Positions 1 through 7,802 of a stretch of DNA of 64,000 bases are shown piece after piece (the first letter of the stretch is position 1; the number at the start of each line of letters is the position of its first letter). Origin of the DNA: Alistipes sp. Lineage in GTDB: Bacteria > Bacteroidota > Bacteroidia > Bacteroidales > Rikenellaceae. The position numbers and the translations under genes were made by a program. The DNA is taken from the NCBI GenBank assembly GCA_022782405.1, contig JALFNK010000006.1, forward strand, positions 46,790 through 110,789. The letters run 5' to 3'. The notes under the pieces were generated by a model. It saw nothing but the letters and a program-made list of their open reading frames with translations, was not told the origin of the DNA and searched no databases.

Positions 1-77
1 TAACGCGGCGAAGCCCATCCGACGCCATGGGATTCGGCCGGAGCATCCGCCTTTTGTAAGAAACGCCCCAAAGACAA
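1..77. other. window edge, no gene seen
   Basis: I see no convincing coding region or RNA in this short edge. It lies downstream of the terminator of the metal locus and may hold the end or flank of a gene outside the window. Confidence 0.4.
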
Positions 78-110
78 TCGGGCCCTGCTCCTTTTCGGAG
101 CAGGGCCCGA
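78..110 (-). terminator. intrinsic terminator of the metal locus
   Basis: A perfect 14-bp stem (78-91 with 97-110, arm TCGGGCCCTGCTCC) closes a 5-nt loop. Read on the minus strand it is followed by a T-rich stretch. It sits 22 nt beyond the stop codon of the HMA-domain gene and should end transcription of that operon. Confidence 0.85.
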
Positions 111-132
111 TCCGTTCGGACCGATTGAGAAG

Positions 133-456
133 TTACCTCTTCGCGGCGGTGTCTGCGGCCTTCGGTTCGGCTTTCACCTTGAGCGAAGCAAAACCCTTGA
201 CGATATGGGCATCGTCGTTTTTCGAGGCATCGTACACCACCGTAACCTCCTTCTTCGGAAGATCGACCCGAACGTCCTTGATACCCTTGCCGAGCACAGG
301 AACATTGTTCATGATCTTCTGGACACAGTGGTCGCAGTCGATGTCGGTAACGAAAACCGTCGTTACGGTCTTCTTCTCCTTCTTCGCAGGCTCCGTGGCC
401 GCGAAAGCCCCGAGACTCCATACGAGCGCGAGGCATACGAGCAAAATCTTTTTCAT
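133..456 (-). CDS. exported heavy-metal-associated (HMA) domain protein
   Basis: A 107-residue protein with an N-terminal signal peptide (residues 1-20, ending GAFAA) followed by a single HMA/CopZ-like ferredoxin-fold domain. The metal-binding CxxC is CDHC at residues 41-44, preceded by the typical strand TTVFVTDID. The fold and motif suggest binding of a soft metal such as copper in the periplasm or at the envelope. The ATG at 456 was chosen because the signal peptide starts there; the longer open frame upstream is a shadow of the receptor gene. It lies 32 nt behind the TonB receptor and is probably co-transcribed with it. The C-terminus is Lys/Ala-rich. Family assignment is firm; the metal is inferred. 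Confidence 0.85.
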   Translation of the reverse strand: MKKILLVCLALVWSLGAFAATEPAKKEKKTVTTVFVTDIDCDHCVQKIMNNVPVLGKGIKDVRVDLPKKEVTVVYDASKNDDAHIVKGFASLKVKAEPKAADTAAKR

Positions 457-488
457 GGCTTTATCGTGTATGTGTCTTTCCGATCCGG

Positions 489-2828
489 TCAATAGAGGTT
501 GAAGCGCAGGCCGGCGTAGAACTTGCGGCCCATGAGCGGTCCCCAGACATTCATCGAATTGAATTTGTAGTCGTAGGGGTTCTGCCAGTTGAGAATCGGA
601 TCCTTCTGGCGGTAGTCGGCGATGTTCTCGCAGCCGACATAGATATCGAACTTGCCCACCTTGCGGCTCACCTGTGCGTAGAACATCGGATAGCGCGGCG
701 AATAGTAGCTGTCGGCCAGGTCGCCCGTCTGTGTCGGGATGCGCGAGGGGCCGTTCAACTGGGCCGTGGCATCGAAGGTCCAACGGCGGAACTTCGTAGC
801 GTACTGGATGTTGAGCAGCGTCTTGTACTGGCTTACAAGCGGCCGCTCGACACGCGCCGTACGGCCGTCGGGACGGTCGATCGTCATCTCGCTGTCCGTA
901 TAGCGGAACGTCGCGAAGATATCGAGCCGCTCGACGGGCGTCCACGAAAAGTCGATCTGATAGGTATCCGTCCAGGAGCGGCCCGTACTGCCGTAGACCC
1001 GGATCGTCTCGGGATCGTACTCCTGATCGACCACCACCGAGTTGTAGAACTGCGTGCGGAAATAGTCGAAGCTCAATGTCGCGTCGCCCGGATTCACCAG
1101 TCCGAAGGTCTGCGTCAGGCTGCCGCCCACGGTCAGGGCCTTCTCCAGCCGGTTCAGTGCATCGAGCTCGGGAATAACCAATGCACGGCCCGTAGCCAGC
1201 ATGCCGATGTTGTCCGTGATGACGTCCGTAGAGCGGTAGCCCAGACCCGCCGAGGCCCGCAACGCCGTCGAAGGGGTGATGTTCCACTTCACATGGCCGC
1301 GCGGTGTGAGGAAGAAACGGTCGTAGAAGGCGTTGTAGTCGCCCCGCAGGCCTGCGACGATCGACAGACGATCCTTGACGGCATAGGTGTATTCGGCATA
1401 GGCGCCGACCTCCTGCTCATCGCGGTCGAGATTGTAGAAGCGGCTGCTGTCGAGCCACGGAGTATCGTTGCCCAAAGTCTCATGGAAATAGTCCAGATGG
1501 GCCTGGACGCCCAAATTGAACGACGAGCGATAGGTAAAGTAGTGGTTATACATCAGGTTGAGCGATACGGAATTCTGATTGCCCTCATAGGTATTCAGAC
1601 CGAAATAGGCGCTCTCGTCGAAGTGGTCGAAGTCGGCGACAAAGGCCAGGTTCGACCGCATCTCGTCCTGCTCGTCGGCATCGTAAACCGACGGGCCGAC
1701 GGGCATGCCCAACTTGAAATAGCCGTTGGCATTGCGGTTGCGGATGTGCGAGCCGTAGAGCGGCATCGCCGTGCCGGTCCGGTCCCAGTCCCACTCTTCG
1801 GCCATCGCCTCGCGCATGGCCGACGTATTGCGGTAATCGAGCATGCCGCCCAGGCGGTTCTCCTGGACGAACTTCCAGCCCCAGCGGATCTGCGTGCCGT
1901 TGTCGGCCGCATAGAGCCACTTGTTCGCCACGTTGAACTGCGTCGAGAGCGGCAGATCGCGGAAGCCGTCGTCGTTGTGGTCCATCTTCCGCACGTCGGT
2001 ATCGCCCGAACCGTGCAGCAGCAGGATGCTCGTGAGTTTGCCGTCCTTCGAAACGGGGAAGGCGGTCGTGATGTTGGCCTCGGGACGCAGCTCGTCGTCG
2101 AGGTAGAGGTTCACGAAGAGCCGCTCGGAATCGGTGGGCTTACGGTGTTCGAGGTTGATCTGTCCCGTGATGGCCTCATGGCCCGCCGTAACGGAAGCCA
2201 CGCCCTTCGAAACCTGGATCGAGTTGAGCCACATGCCCGGCGTATAGCTCAAACCGTAAGGGGCGCTCAAGCCCCGCATGATCGGGCGGTTCTCGTCGAG
2301 AATCTGCGTATAGGTTCCTGCCAGGCCGAGCATCTTGATCTGACGTGCGCCAGAGATGGCGTCGCTGTAGCCCACCGTAACGGAGGCCGAGTTCTCGAAC
2401 GACTCCGCCAGATTGCAGCAGGCCATCTTGCAAAGCCCCGCAAAGGAGATCATCTCCCCCTTGACGATGCCGTCCTGCCTGACGAAGTTGCCGCTCAAGG
2501 TTCCTTCGACGACAACCCCTTCGAGTTCGACCCCCTCGGCACGAAGCGTAAACTCCGCACGCGAAGCCGCTGCGTCGAGGCGCAGCGTATCGTTCACATA
2601 ACCCAGGTAGGAGGCGACCAACCGGTCGTAACCCTTCACGCGATGCAGCAGGAAGGCGCCCTCCGCATCGGTGGAGGCGCCGACGGTCGTGCCGGCCCAG
2701 TAGACCGAAGCGCCGACCAGCGGCTGGTTGTCGGCATCACGCACCACACCGCGCAGGTCCTGCGCACGGAGCGCGGAGGCGGATACCGACATAATAAGAA
2801 GAACAGTGTATAAAACGGTATGTTTCAT
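489..2828 (-). CDS. TonB-dependent outer-membrane receptor, probably metal-related
   Basis: 779 residues. A signal peptide (1-22, ending LRAQ) is followed by a carboxypeptidase-regulatory-like domain (about 24-95), a plug domain (about 110-230) and a 22-strand-type barrel ending in an aromatic residue (FNLY). The plug carries CKMACC at residues 133-138 followed by NLAESFENSASV. I associate this Cys-containing motif with Bacteroidetes receptors encoded beside HMA proteins. It is not a SusC: there is no SusD partner, and the length is shorter. Context (HMA protein downstream, Fur-family gene and palindrome upstream) suggests uptake or handling of a metal or metal chelate, but the substrate cannot be read from sequence. 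Confidence 0.88.
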   Translation of the reverse strand: MKHTVLYTVLLIMSVSASALRAQDLRGVVRDADNQPLVGASVYWAGTTVGASTDAEGAFLLHRVKGYDRLVASYLGYVNDTLRLDAAASRAEFTLRAEGVELEGVVVEGTLSGNFVRQDGIVKGEMISFAGLCKMACCNLAESFENSASVTVGYSDAISGARQIKMLGLAGTYTQILDENRPIMRGLSAPYGLSYTPGMWLNSIQVSKGVASVTAGHEAITGQINLEHRKPTDSERLFVNLYLDDELRPEANITTAFPVSKDGKLTSILLLHGSGDTDVRKMDHNDDGFRDLPLSTQFNVANKWLYAADNGTQIRWGWKFVQENRLGGMLDYRNTSAMREAMAEEWDWDRTGTAMPLYGSHIRNRNANGYFKLGMPVGPSVYDADEQDEMRSNLAFVADFDHFDESAYFGLNTYEGNQNSVSLNLMYNHYFTYRSSFNLGVQAHLDYFHETLGNDTPWLDSSRFYNLDRDEQEVGAYAEYTYAVKDRLSIVAGLRGDYNAFYDRFFLTPRGHVKWNITPSTALRASAGLGYRSTDVITDNIGMLATGRALVIPELDALNRLEKALTVGGSLTQTFGLVNPGDATLSFDYFRTQFYNSVVVDQEYDPETIRVYGSTGRSWTDTYQIDFSWTPVERLDIFATFRYTDSEMTIDRPDGRTARVERPLVSQYKTLLNIQYATKFRRWTFDATAQLNGPSRIPTQTGDLADSYYSPRYPMFYAQVSRKVGKFDIYVGCENIADYRQKDPILNWQNPYDYKFNSMNVWGPLMGRKFYAGLRFNLY

Positions 2829-2853
2829 GAATCTTGCATTTGTTTACCGGAGG

Positions 2854-2861
2854 CAAAGGTA
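2854..2861 (-). promoter_or_regulatory. -7 promoter element of the TonB receptor
   Basis: On the minus strand this reads TACCTTTG, a match to the Bacteroidetes -7 consensus TAnnTTTG, 25 nt upstream of the receptor ATG. The palindrome at 2873-2889 lies directly upstream, over the expected -33 region. Confidence 0.65.
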
Positions 2862-2872
2862 ACGGAAAAGAG

Positions 2873-2889
2873 TTGCAACCGGGTTGCAA
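2873..2889. promoter_or_regulatory. 17-bp palindrome, candidate Fur-family operator
   Basis: TTGCAACCGGGTTGCAA is a perfect inverted repeat (8-1-8). It lies between the end of the Fur-family gene and the start of the TonB receptor gene, 11 bp upstream of the receptor's -7 element. Its position over the -33 region is that expected of a repressor operator. That the adjacent Fur-family protein binds it is inference. Confidence 0.6.
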
Positions 2890-2905
2890 AGTTTCTCCGG
2901 AGCAT

Positions 2906-3334
2906 TCACCTCCGCAACTTCTCCCTGCACGTCGGGCAGAGCCCCTTGAGCAGGTAGTCGATCTGACGGACCTCGTAACCGGCCGGATAGGCAATAACCG
3001 GAATCTGCGTATGGTCCAGGCAGAGCGTCCGACCGCAGGCCTCGCAATGGAAATGGCAGTGGAGTTCGTCGATCCGGCAGGCATGGTCGTTGTGGCAGAC
3101 GCAGTACTTCGCCGAACCGCTGCCGTCCTCGATCAGGTGCAGCAGATGGCGGCGGGTGAAGAGCGTCAGGGTGCGGAAAATCGACGAGCGGTCGATCTCC
3201 CCGGTAGCCTCCTCCAGATCGGCGAGGCTGAACGTGTCGCTGAAGCGCTCCATGGCGTCCAGGACAAGCATGCGCACCGCCGTAGGGCGGATGCCGTGGT
3301 GCCGGAGCACCTCTTCACAATGTCGGGAATCCAT
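2906..3334 (-). CDS. Fur-family metal-responsive transcriptional regulator
   Basis: 142 residues with the Fur fold: an N-terminal winged helix (about 1-80; GIRPTAVRMLVLDAM, then DRSSIFRTL as recognition helix) and a C-terminal dimerisation and metal-binding domain. Visible ligands are the HCHFHCEACG segment with Cys-x2-Cys, and a second pair in GLCPTC near the end, the structural zinc site. I chose the ATG at 3334; an extension to 3346 would need a TTG. Fur, Zur or PerR subtype cannot be settled by eye. It lies immediately upstream of the TonB receptor and the palindrome, so local control of metal uptake, plus autoregulation, is likely. Confidence 0.88.
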   Translation of the reverse strand: MDSRHCEEVLRHHGIRPTAVRMLVLDAMERFSDTFSLADLEEATGEIDRSSIFRTLTLFTRRHLLHLIEDGSGSAKYCVCHNDHACRIDELHCHFHCEACGRTLCLDHTQIPVIAYPAGYEVRQIDYLLKGLCPTCREKLRR

Positions 3335-3454
3335 AATGCGGACCAAGTGATCCGAATCCGGGAGACGGGTCGGAGTTGAAAAATCGGTGATCGGGAAACG
3401 GGAGAGCGTTTCACGGAAGAGATGCCGGTCTTGTGCAGAAAACCGACAGAAAGA

Positions 3455-3868
3455 TCAGCCCCGCAGGGGAGGAGCCCGGAAGCCCGGAGACGAGACTACG
3501 GGATCGGGGACCGGAAGCACATGCCGTTCGACATATGCCTGTTTTCCGAAAAGAAGCGGAATCAGTGCGGCTCCGTCCGCAAAGAGGGCGGGCGGCAGAT
3601 CGGTTACGGCACATCGCAGGAACTTGCCGATGCCGTCGGACAAGGCAAGGTAAAGCTCGATCTCCGTAGAGTGGTGATCCGAGCAGCAGGGAGCCATCAG
3701 GCGGGGTTCATGATTCCCCGAAGCGGCGCATCCATGGCGGGTGCAGAACAGTTCCGAATGGTCGTGCGACGAGAGGCATTCGCAGGAAAGCGATGCAACG
3801 GGAGCCCCGACCGCCATCAGCAGATAGACGGCAAAAAGCAACAGGGCTATGGATCGACGGGTTTTCAT
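3455..3868 (-). CDS. small exported Cys/His-rich protein (HYC_CC_PP-like)
   Basis: 137 residues starting at the ATG at 3868, with a hydrophobic signal segment (about 6-25). The mature N-terminus is rich in Cys and His: CECLSSHDHSELFC, TRHGC and APCCSDHHSTEIELY. The C-terminal part ends FRAPPLRG. This pattern resembles a small Bacteroidetes family known as HYC_CC_PP; I recall the family from its motif and did not compare sequences. The Cys/His clusters suggest metal binding at the envelope, consistent with the Fur-family, TonB receptor and HMA genes downstream on the same strand. Biochemical function is unknown. Confidence 0.7.
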   Translation of the reverse strand: MKTRRSIALLLFAVYLLMAVGAPVASLSCECLSSHDHSELFCTRHGCAASGNHEPRLMAPCCSDHHSTEIELYLALSDGIGKFLRCAVTDLPPALFADGAALIPLLFGKQAYVERHVLPVPDPVVSSPGFRAPPLRG

Positions 3869-3879
3869 CGCAACAGGGG

Positions 3880-3887
3880 CAAATGTA
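3880..3887 (-). promoter_or_regulatory. -7 element of the Cys/His-rich protein gene
   Basis: On the minus strand TACATTTG matches TAnnTTTG, with a TTG 20 nt further upstream as a possible -33 element. It lies 11 nt from the ATG at 3868, so the leader is very short. Confidence 0.6.
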
Positions 3888-3917
3888 GGAATTTTTCCCC
3901 AAACACACAATTTTTCC

Positions 3918-3925
3918 TACCTTTG
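3918..3925 (+). promoter_or_regulatory. -7 element of recQ, probably leaderless
   Basis: TACCTTTG matches the Bacteroidetes -7 consensus and ends only 4 nt before the recQ ATG at 3930. Since transcription usually starts several nt after this element, the mRNA should begin at or next to the start codon. No clear -33 element is seen. Confidence 0.6.
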
Positions 3926-3929
3926 TATT

Positions 3930-5921
3930 ATGGAACCGCGCGATGAGAGAATATACGAAGCGCTGCGCCGCTGGTGGGGGTTCACCTCCTTCCGGCCCGT
4001 GCAGGAGGAGATCATACGCGCAGCGATGGCCCGGCGCGACACCCTCGCGCTGATGCCTACCGGAGGCGGCAAGTCGCTGACCTACCAGGTTCCCACGATG
4101 GCCCGCGAGGGGCTGTGCATCGTCATCACCCCGCTGATTGCCCTGATGAAGGATCAGGTGGACCGGCTCCGCGCCCGGGGCATTCCGGCCGTGTCGATCC
4201 ACTCGGGGCTATCGCCCCGGCAAATCGACATCGCGTTGGACAACTGCGTCTACGGCGACGTGAAGTTTCTCTACGTTGCACCCGAACGACTCGCCACGGA
4301 GGCCTTCCGGCTGCGGGTCGTGCGGATGAACGTCTCGCTGCTGGCCGTAGATGAGGCTCACTGCATCTCGCAATGGGGATACGACTTCCGACCCTCGTAC
4401 CTGCGCATTGCCGAACTGCGCGAGCGTCTCCCGGGTGTACCCGTACTGGCACTCACGGCCTCGGCCACGGAACTCGTGGCAGAAGACATCATGCACCATC
4501 TGAAGTTTGCCGAGCCCCATATCCTGCGCAGCAGCTTCGCACGCCCCAATCTCTCGTACAGCGTACGCCGCACGGACGACAAGAACGGACAGCTGCTCCG
4601 CGTCGCACGCAACGTTCCGGGATCAGGCATCGTCTACATGCGCACACGGGAAGGTACCGAACAGATCGCCGACCTGCTCCGGCAGGAAGGGATACCGGCC
4701 GCTGCCTACCACGGCGGAATGGGATATGCCGAACGGTCGCTGCGCCAGGAGGAGTGGCTGCAGGGAAAGGTGCGCGTGATGGTGGCGACCAATGCTTTCG
4801 GCATGGGCATCGACAAGCCCGACGTACGCTTCGTGGTTCACTACGCGATGTGCGACTCGCTCGAAAGCTACTATCAGGAGGCCGGGCGTGCCGGACGCGA
4901 CGGGAAACGCGCCTACGCCCTGTTGCTCGTCGCCGCTGACGACCGCGACCGCATCGTCCGACGCTTCGAGAAGGAGTTTCCGCCGCTCGAACAGGTCAAG
5001 GATATTTACGATCGGGTCTGCTCCTACCTCAACATCGGCATCGGCGACGGCGGAGGAGCCTCGTTCCTGTTCAACATCCACGAATTCTGCGCCCGCGAAC
5101 ACCTCTACTCGGGCACTGTGGCCGGAGCCCTCAAGCTCCTCCAGCAAAACGGCTACCTCACGCTCACCGACGCCCAGGACAACCCCGCACGCATCCTCTT
5201 CTGCGTCAGCCGCGACGAATTGTACCGGCTCCGCGTCAAGCGCGACGACCTTGACCCGCTGATCCGCACGATCCTGCGTCTTTACAACGGGGTCTTCACC
5301 GAATTCCGGGCTATCGACGAAGGCGAGCTGGCCACCTGGAGCGGATATACGCCCGAACGGGTGCGCGAACTTCTGAAACTGCTCTGGCAGCTGCGCGTCA
5401 TCCGCTACATCCCCTCGAACCGCTCCCCCATTCTCTTCATGAACGAGGAGCGGCTGCCCCGCAAGGACCTCTACATCGCCCCGGAAACCTATCTGCACCG
5501 GCAGCAGCTCATGCGCGAGCGTTTTGACCACATGATCGCCTATGCCGTGAACGAGGAACGGTGCCGCAGCGAAGTGCTCGAATCCTACTTCGGATGTACG
5601 GAGACGACTCCGTGCGGTGTCTGCGACGTCTGTCTGGCCCGAAAACGGGCTGCACGAGCCGCAGCGCAGGACAGCGGAACTCCCGAAACGGTCGGGAAAC
5701 AGAAACCGGAGACCGGCGCAGACCCGCTCGAAACCCGGATCCTCGAACGGATCGGCGAAGGAGCCGCCGATCCGCGGGAGATCGCGGCAGCCCTGGCCTG
5801 TACACCCGAACGATATGCCGAAGCGGTTCACCGGCTGCTCGATTCAGGAGCAGTGCGGACGACTCCCGAAGGCCGGCTCGAACGTCCGGGAACAGGCACC
5901 CCGGATGCGGATGCAAAATAG
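3930..5921 (+). CDS. recQ: ATP-dependent DNA helicase RecQ
   Basis: 663 residues, a 3'-5' DNA helicase for recombination and fork repair. Motifs in order: motif 0 (TSFRPVQEEII), Walker A TGGGKS, DEAH box in LAVDEAHCISQWGYDFRPSY, ALTASAT, then the second RecA lobe with YHGGMGYAER, ATNAFGMGIDKPDVR and the arginine-finger motif YYQEAGRAGRDG. The RQC zinc site is visible as CRSEVLESYFGC and CGVCDVC, followed by a winged helix. The last roughly 80 residues form a variable tail with a helix-rich end in place of a clear HRDC domain. The ATG at 3930 begins the conserved N-terminus; the frame is open further upstream through the promoter. Confidence 0.95.
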   Translation: MEPRDERIYEALRRWWGFTSFRPVQEEIIRAAMARRDTLALMPTGGGKSLTYQVPTMAREGLCIVITPLIALMKDQVDRLRARGIPAVSIHSGLSPRQIDIALDNCVYGDVKFLYVAPERLATEAFRLRVVRMNVSLLAVDEAHCISQWGYDFRPSYLRIAELRERLPGVPVLALTASATELVAEDIMHHLKFAEPHILRSSFARPNLSYSVRRTDDKNGQLLRVARNVPGSGIVYMRTREGTEQIADLLRQEGIPAAAYHGGMGYAERSLRQEEWLQGKVRVMVATNAFGMGIDKPDVRFVVHYAMCDSLESYYQEAGRAGRDGKRAYALLLVAADDRDRIVRRFEKEFPPLEQVKDIYDRVCSYLNIGIGDGGGASFLFNIHEFCAREHLYSGTVAGALKLLQQNGYLTLTDAQDNPARILFCVSRDELYRLRVKRDDLDPLIRTILRLYNGVFTEFRAIDEGELATWSGYTPERVRELLKLLWQLRVIRYIPSNRSPILFMNEERLPRKDLYIAPETYLHRQQLMRERFDHMIAYAVNEERCRSEVLESYFGCTETTPCGVCDVCLARKRAARAAAQDSGTPETVGKQKPETGADPLETRILERIGEGAADPREIAAALACTPERYAEAVHRLLDSGAVRTTPEGRLERPGTGTPDADAK

Positions 5922-5955
5922 GCTGTCGGGCTGCAGCAGATCGGAAAATTATTCC

Positions 5956-5963
5956 TAAATTTG
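5956..5963 (+). promoter_or_regulatory. -7 element before the exonuclease gene
   Basis: TAAATTTG matches TAnnTTTG, 16 nt upstream of the ATG at 5980, so the exonuclease-rlmI-esterase group can be transcribed independently of recQ. Confidence 0.55.
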
Positions 5964-5979
5964 CAGGAACATCCATCGA

Positions 5980-6588
5980 ATGACTACCGTAAACAACTTC
6001 ATAGACAAGATCAGCAACGAACAGACCGCGCTGCTTCCGGCCATCGAGTTCCGGGGCGAGATCCGCATCGTGGACCAGGAACGCGACATCGCCGCCGCGT
6101 GCAAACACCTCGCCGGAGAGACCCTGCTGGGATTCGACACCGAAACCCGGCCCTCGTTCCGGCAGGGCGTAACGTTCCGCGTATCGCTGCTGCAGCTCTC
6201 CACACGGGAGGTCTGCTACCTCTTCCGCCTCAACCGAATACCGCTCGACAAGGCGATCCTGAAGATTCTCGAGGACCGCAAGATCCTCAAAATCGGGGCC
6301 GACGTGGCCGGAGACCTGCGCTCATTGCGCCAGATCCGCCACTTCCGCGACGGCGGATTCGTCGATCTGCAGGCAATAGCCCCCGAATGGGGCATCGAGG
6401 AGAAGAGTCTCCGCAAACTCTCGGCCATCGTCCTCGGACAGCGAGTCTCGAAGGCGCAGCGGCTCAGCAACTGGGAGGCCGCAACCCTCACCGACAAACA
6501 GCAACTCTACGCAGCCACCGATGCCTGGGTCTGCACCCGCATCTACGACAGGCTGCTGCGCGTACCCAAAAAACCGATTCGCAAATGA
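5980..6588 (+). CDS. 3'-5' exonuclease domain protein (DEDDy, RNase D-like)
   Basis: 202 residues comprising little more than a DEDDy exonuclease fold. Catalytic acids are visible in FDTET (Exo I), IGADVAGDL (Exo II) and YAATDAW (Exo III, with the Tyr at YAATD). There is no HRDC domain, so it is shorter than RNase D and resembles stand-alone Bacteroidetes exonucleases. Whether it acts on RNA or DNA is not visible. Its stop overlaps the start of rlmI by 4 nt (ATGA), implying translational coupling and a possible RNA-related role. Confidence 0.85.
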   Translation: MTTVNNFIDKISNEQTALLPAIEFRGEIRIVDQERDIAAACKHLAGETLLGFDTETRPSFRQGVTFRVSLLQLSTREVCYLFRLNRIPLDKAILKILEDRKILKIGADVAGDLRSLRQIRHFRDGGFVDLQAIAPEWGIEEKSLRKLSAIVLGQRVSKAQRLSNWEAATLTDKQQLYAATDAWVCTRIYDRLLRVPKKPIRK

Positions 6589-7784
6589 CACCTCAAGTCT
6601 TTCTGCGCCGCGGCAAGGAGGAATCGCTCCTGCGCCGGCATCCGTGGATCTTCTCCGGAGCCATCGACTACATCAAGGCCGAGGAGGAGTCCGAAATCGC
6701 CGAAGGCGCCCTGGTCGAGGTCTACGACCATAAAGGAACATTCATCGCCCAGGGACACTACCAGATCGGCTCGATCGCCGTGCGGGTGCTCTCGTTCGAA
6801 CGCGAGGAGATCGACCAGGCGTGGTGGAACCGCCGCATCGCCGTGGCACATGACGTACGCCGCGTCCTCGGCCTGACGGAGAACCCCGCAACGACCTGCT
6901 ACCGTCTCGTACACGGCGAGGGAGACTCGCTCCCGGGCCTCGTGGTGGACATCTACGGCACGACGGCCGTCCTGCAATGCCACTCGGTGGGCATGTACCG
7001 CTCGCGGCAGATGATCGCCGAGGCGATCCGCACAACGTACGCCGACCGCATCGAGGCCATCTACGACAAGTCGTCGCAGACACTCCCCTTCAAGGCCAAT
7101 CTCGGCGCCGTGGACGGATACCTCTGGGGCGCCTCGGACCACACCTCGCAGGTGGTCTCCGAAAACGGCGAGAAGTTCTGGGTAAACTGGGAGCAGGGGC
7201 AGAAGACCGGCTTCTTCCTCGACCAGCGCGAAAACCGCGAGCTGGTCAAGCGCTACGCAAAGGGACGCACCGTACTCAACACCTTCTGCTACACGGGAGG
7301 CTTCTCGGTCTACGCCCTCGCGGGAGGGGCCCGCGAGGTCTGCTCGGTGGACTCCTCGGAGCGCGCCGTAGAGCTGGCCACAGAGAACATGCGGCTGAAC
7401 TTCGGCGAAGGGGCGCCCCACACGGAGGTGGCGGCCGACGCCGTGGAGTACCTGCGCGACATCGGCGACCGCTATGACCTGATCATCCTCGACCCGCCGG
7501 CCTTCGCCAAGCACCACAAGGTGCTCGGGAACGCCATGCAGGGATACAAGCGGCTCAATGCCCGTGCACTGTCGCAGATCCGCCCCGGAGGCATTCTCTT
7601 CACCTTCTCCTGTTCGCAGGCCGTATCGAAGGAGTTGTTCCGCACGACGGTCTTCTCGGCCGCAGCGATCGCCGGACGCAAGGTCCGCATCCTCCACCAG
7701 CTCACGCAGCCGGCCGACCACCCGATCAACATCTACCATCCCGAGGGAGAGTATCTCAAGGGACTGGTACTCTATGTCGAATAA
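6585..7784 (+). CDS. rlmI: class I SAM-dependent rRNA methyltransferase, RlmI-like
   Basis: 399 residues. An N-terminal PUA-like RNA-binding domain (about 1-75; LRRGKEESLLRRHPWIFSG), a central EEHEE-type region and a C-terminal Rossmann methyltransferase domain: SAM loop NTFCYTGGFSVYALAGGA, acidic end VDSSERAVE, motif IV DPPAFAKHH, and FTFSCSQ with the Cys expected for 5-methylcytosine chemistry. In E. coli RlmI makes m5C1962 in 23S rRNA; the same target here is inferred. The ATG at 6585 overlaps the exonuclease stop codon. Confidence 0.9.
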   Translation: MTPQVFLRRGKEESLLRRHPWIFSGAIDYIKAEEESEIAEGALVEVYDHKGTFIAQGHYQIGSIAVRVLSFEREEIDQAWWNRRIAVAHDVRRVLGLTENPATTCYRLVHGEGDSLPGLVVDIYGTTAVLQCHSVGMYRSRQMIAEAIRTTYADRIEAIYDKSSQTLPFKANLGAVDGYLWGASDHTSQVVSENGEKFWVNWEQGQKTGFFLDQRENRELVKRYAKGRTVLNTFCYTGGFSVYALAGGAREVCSVDSSERAVELATENMRLNFGEGAPHTEVAADAVEYLRDIGDRYDLIILDPPAFAKHHKVLGNAMQGYKRLNARALSQIRPGGILFTFSCSQAVSKELFRTTVFSAAAIAGRKVRILHQLTQPADHPINIYHPEGEYLKGLVLYVE

Positions 7785-7802
7785 ACCAAACACCGCAAAA
7801 CC

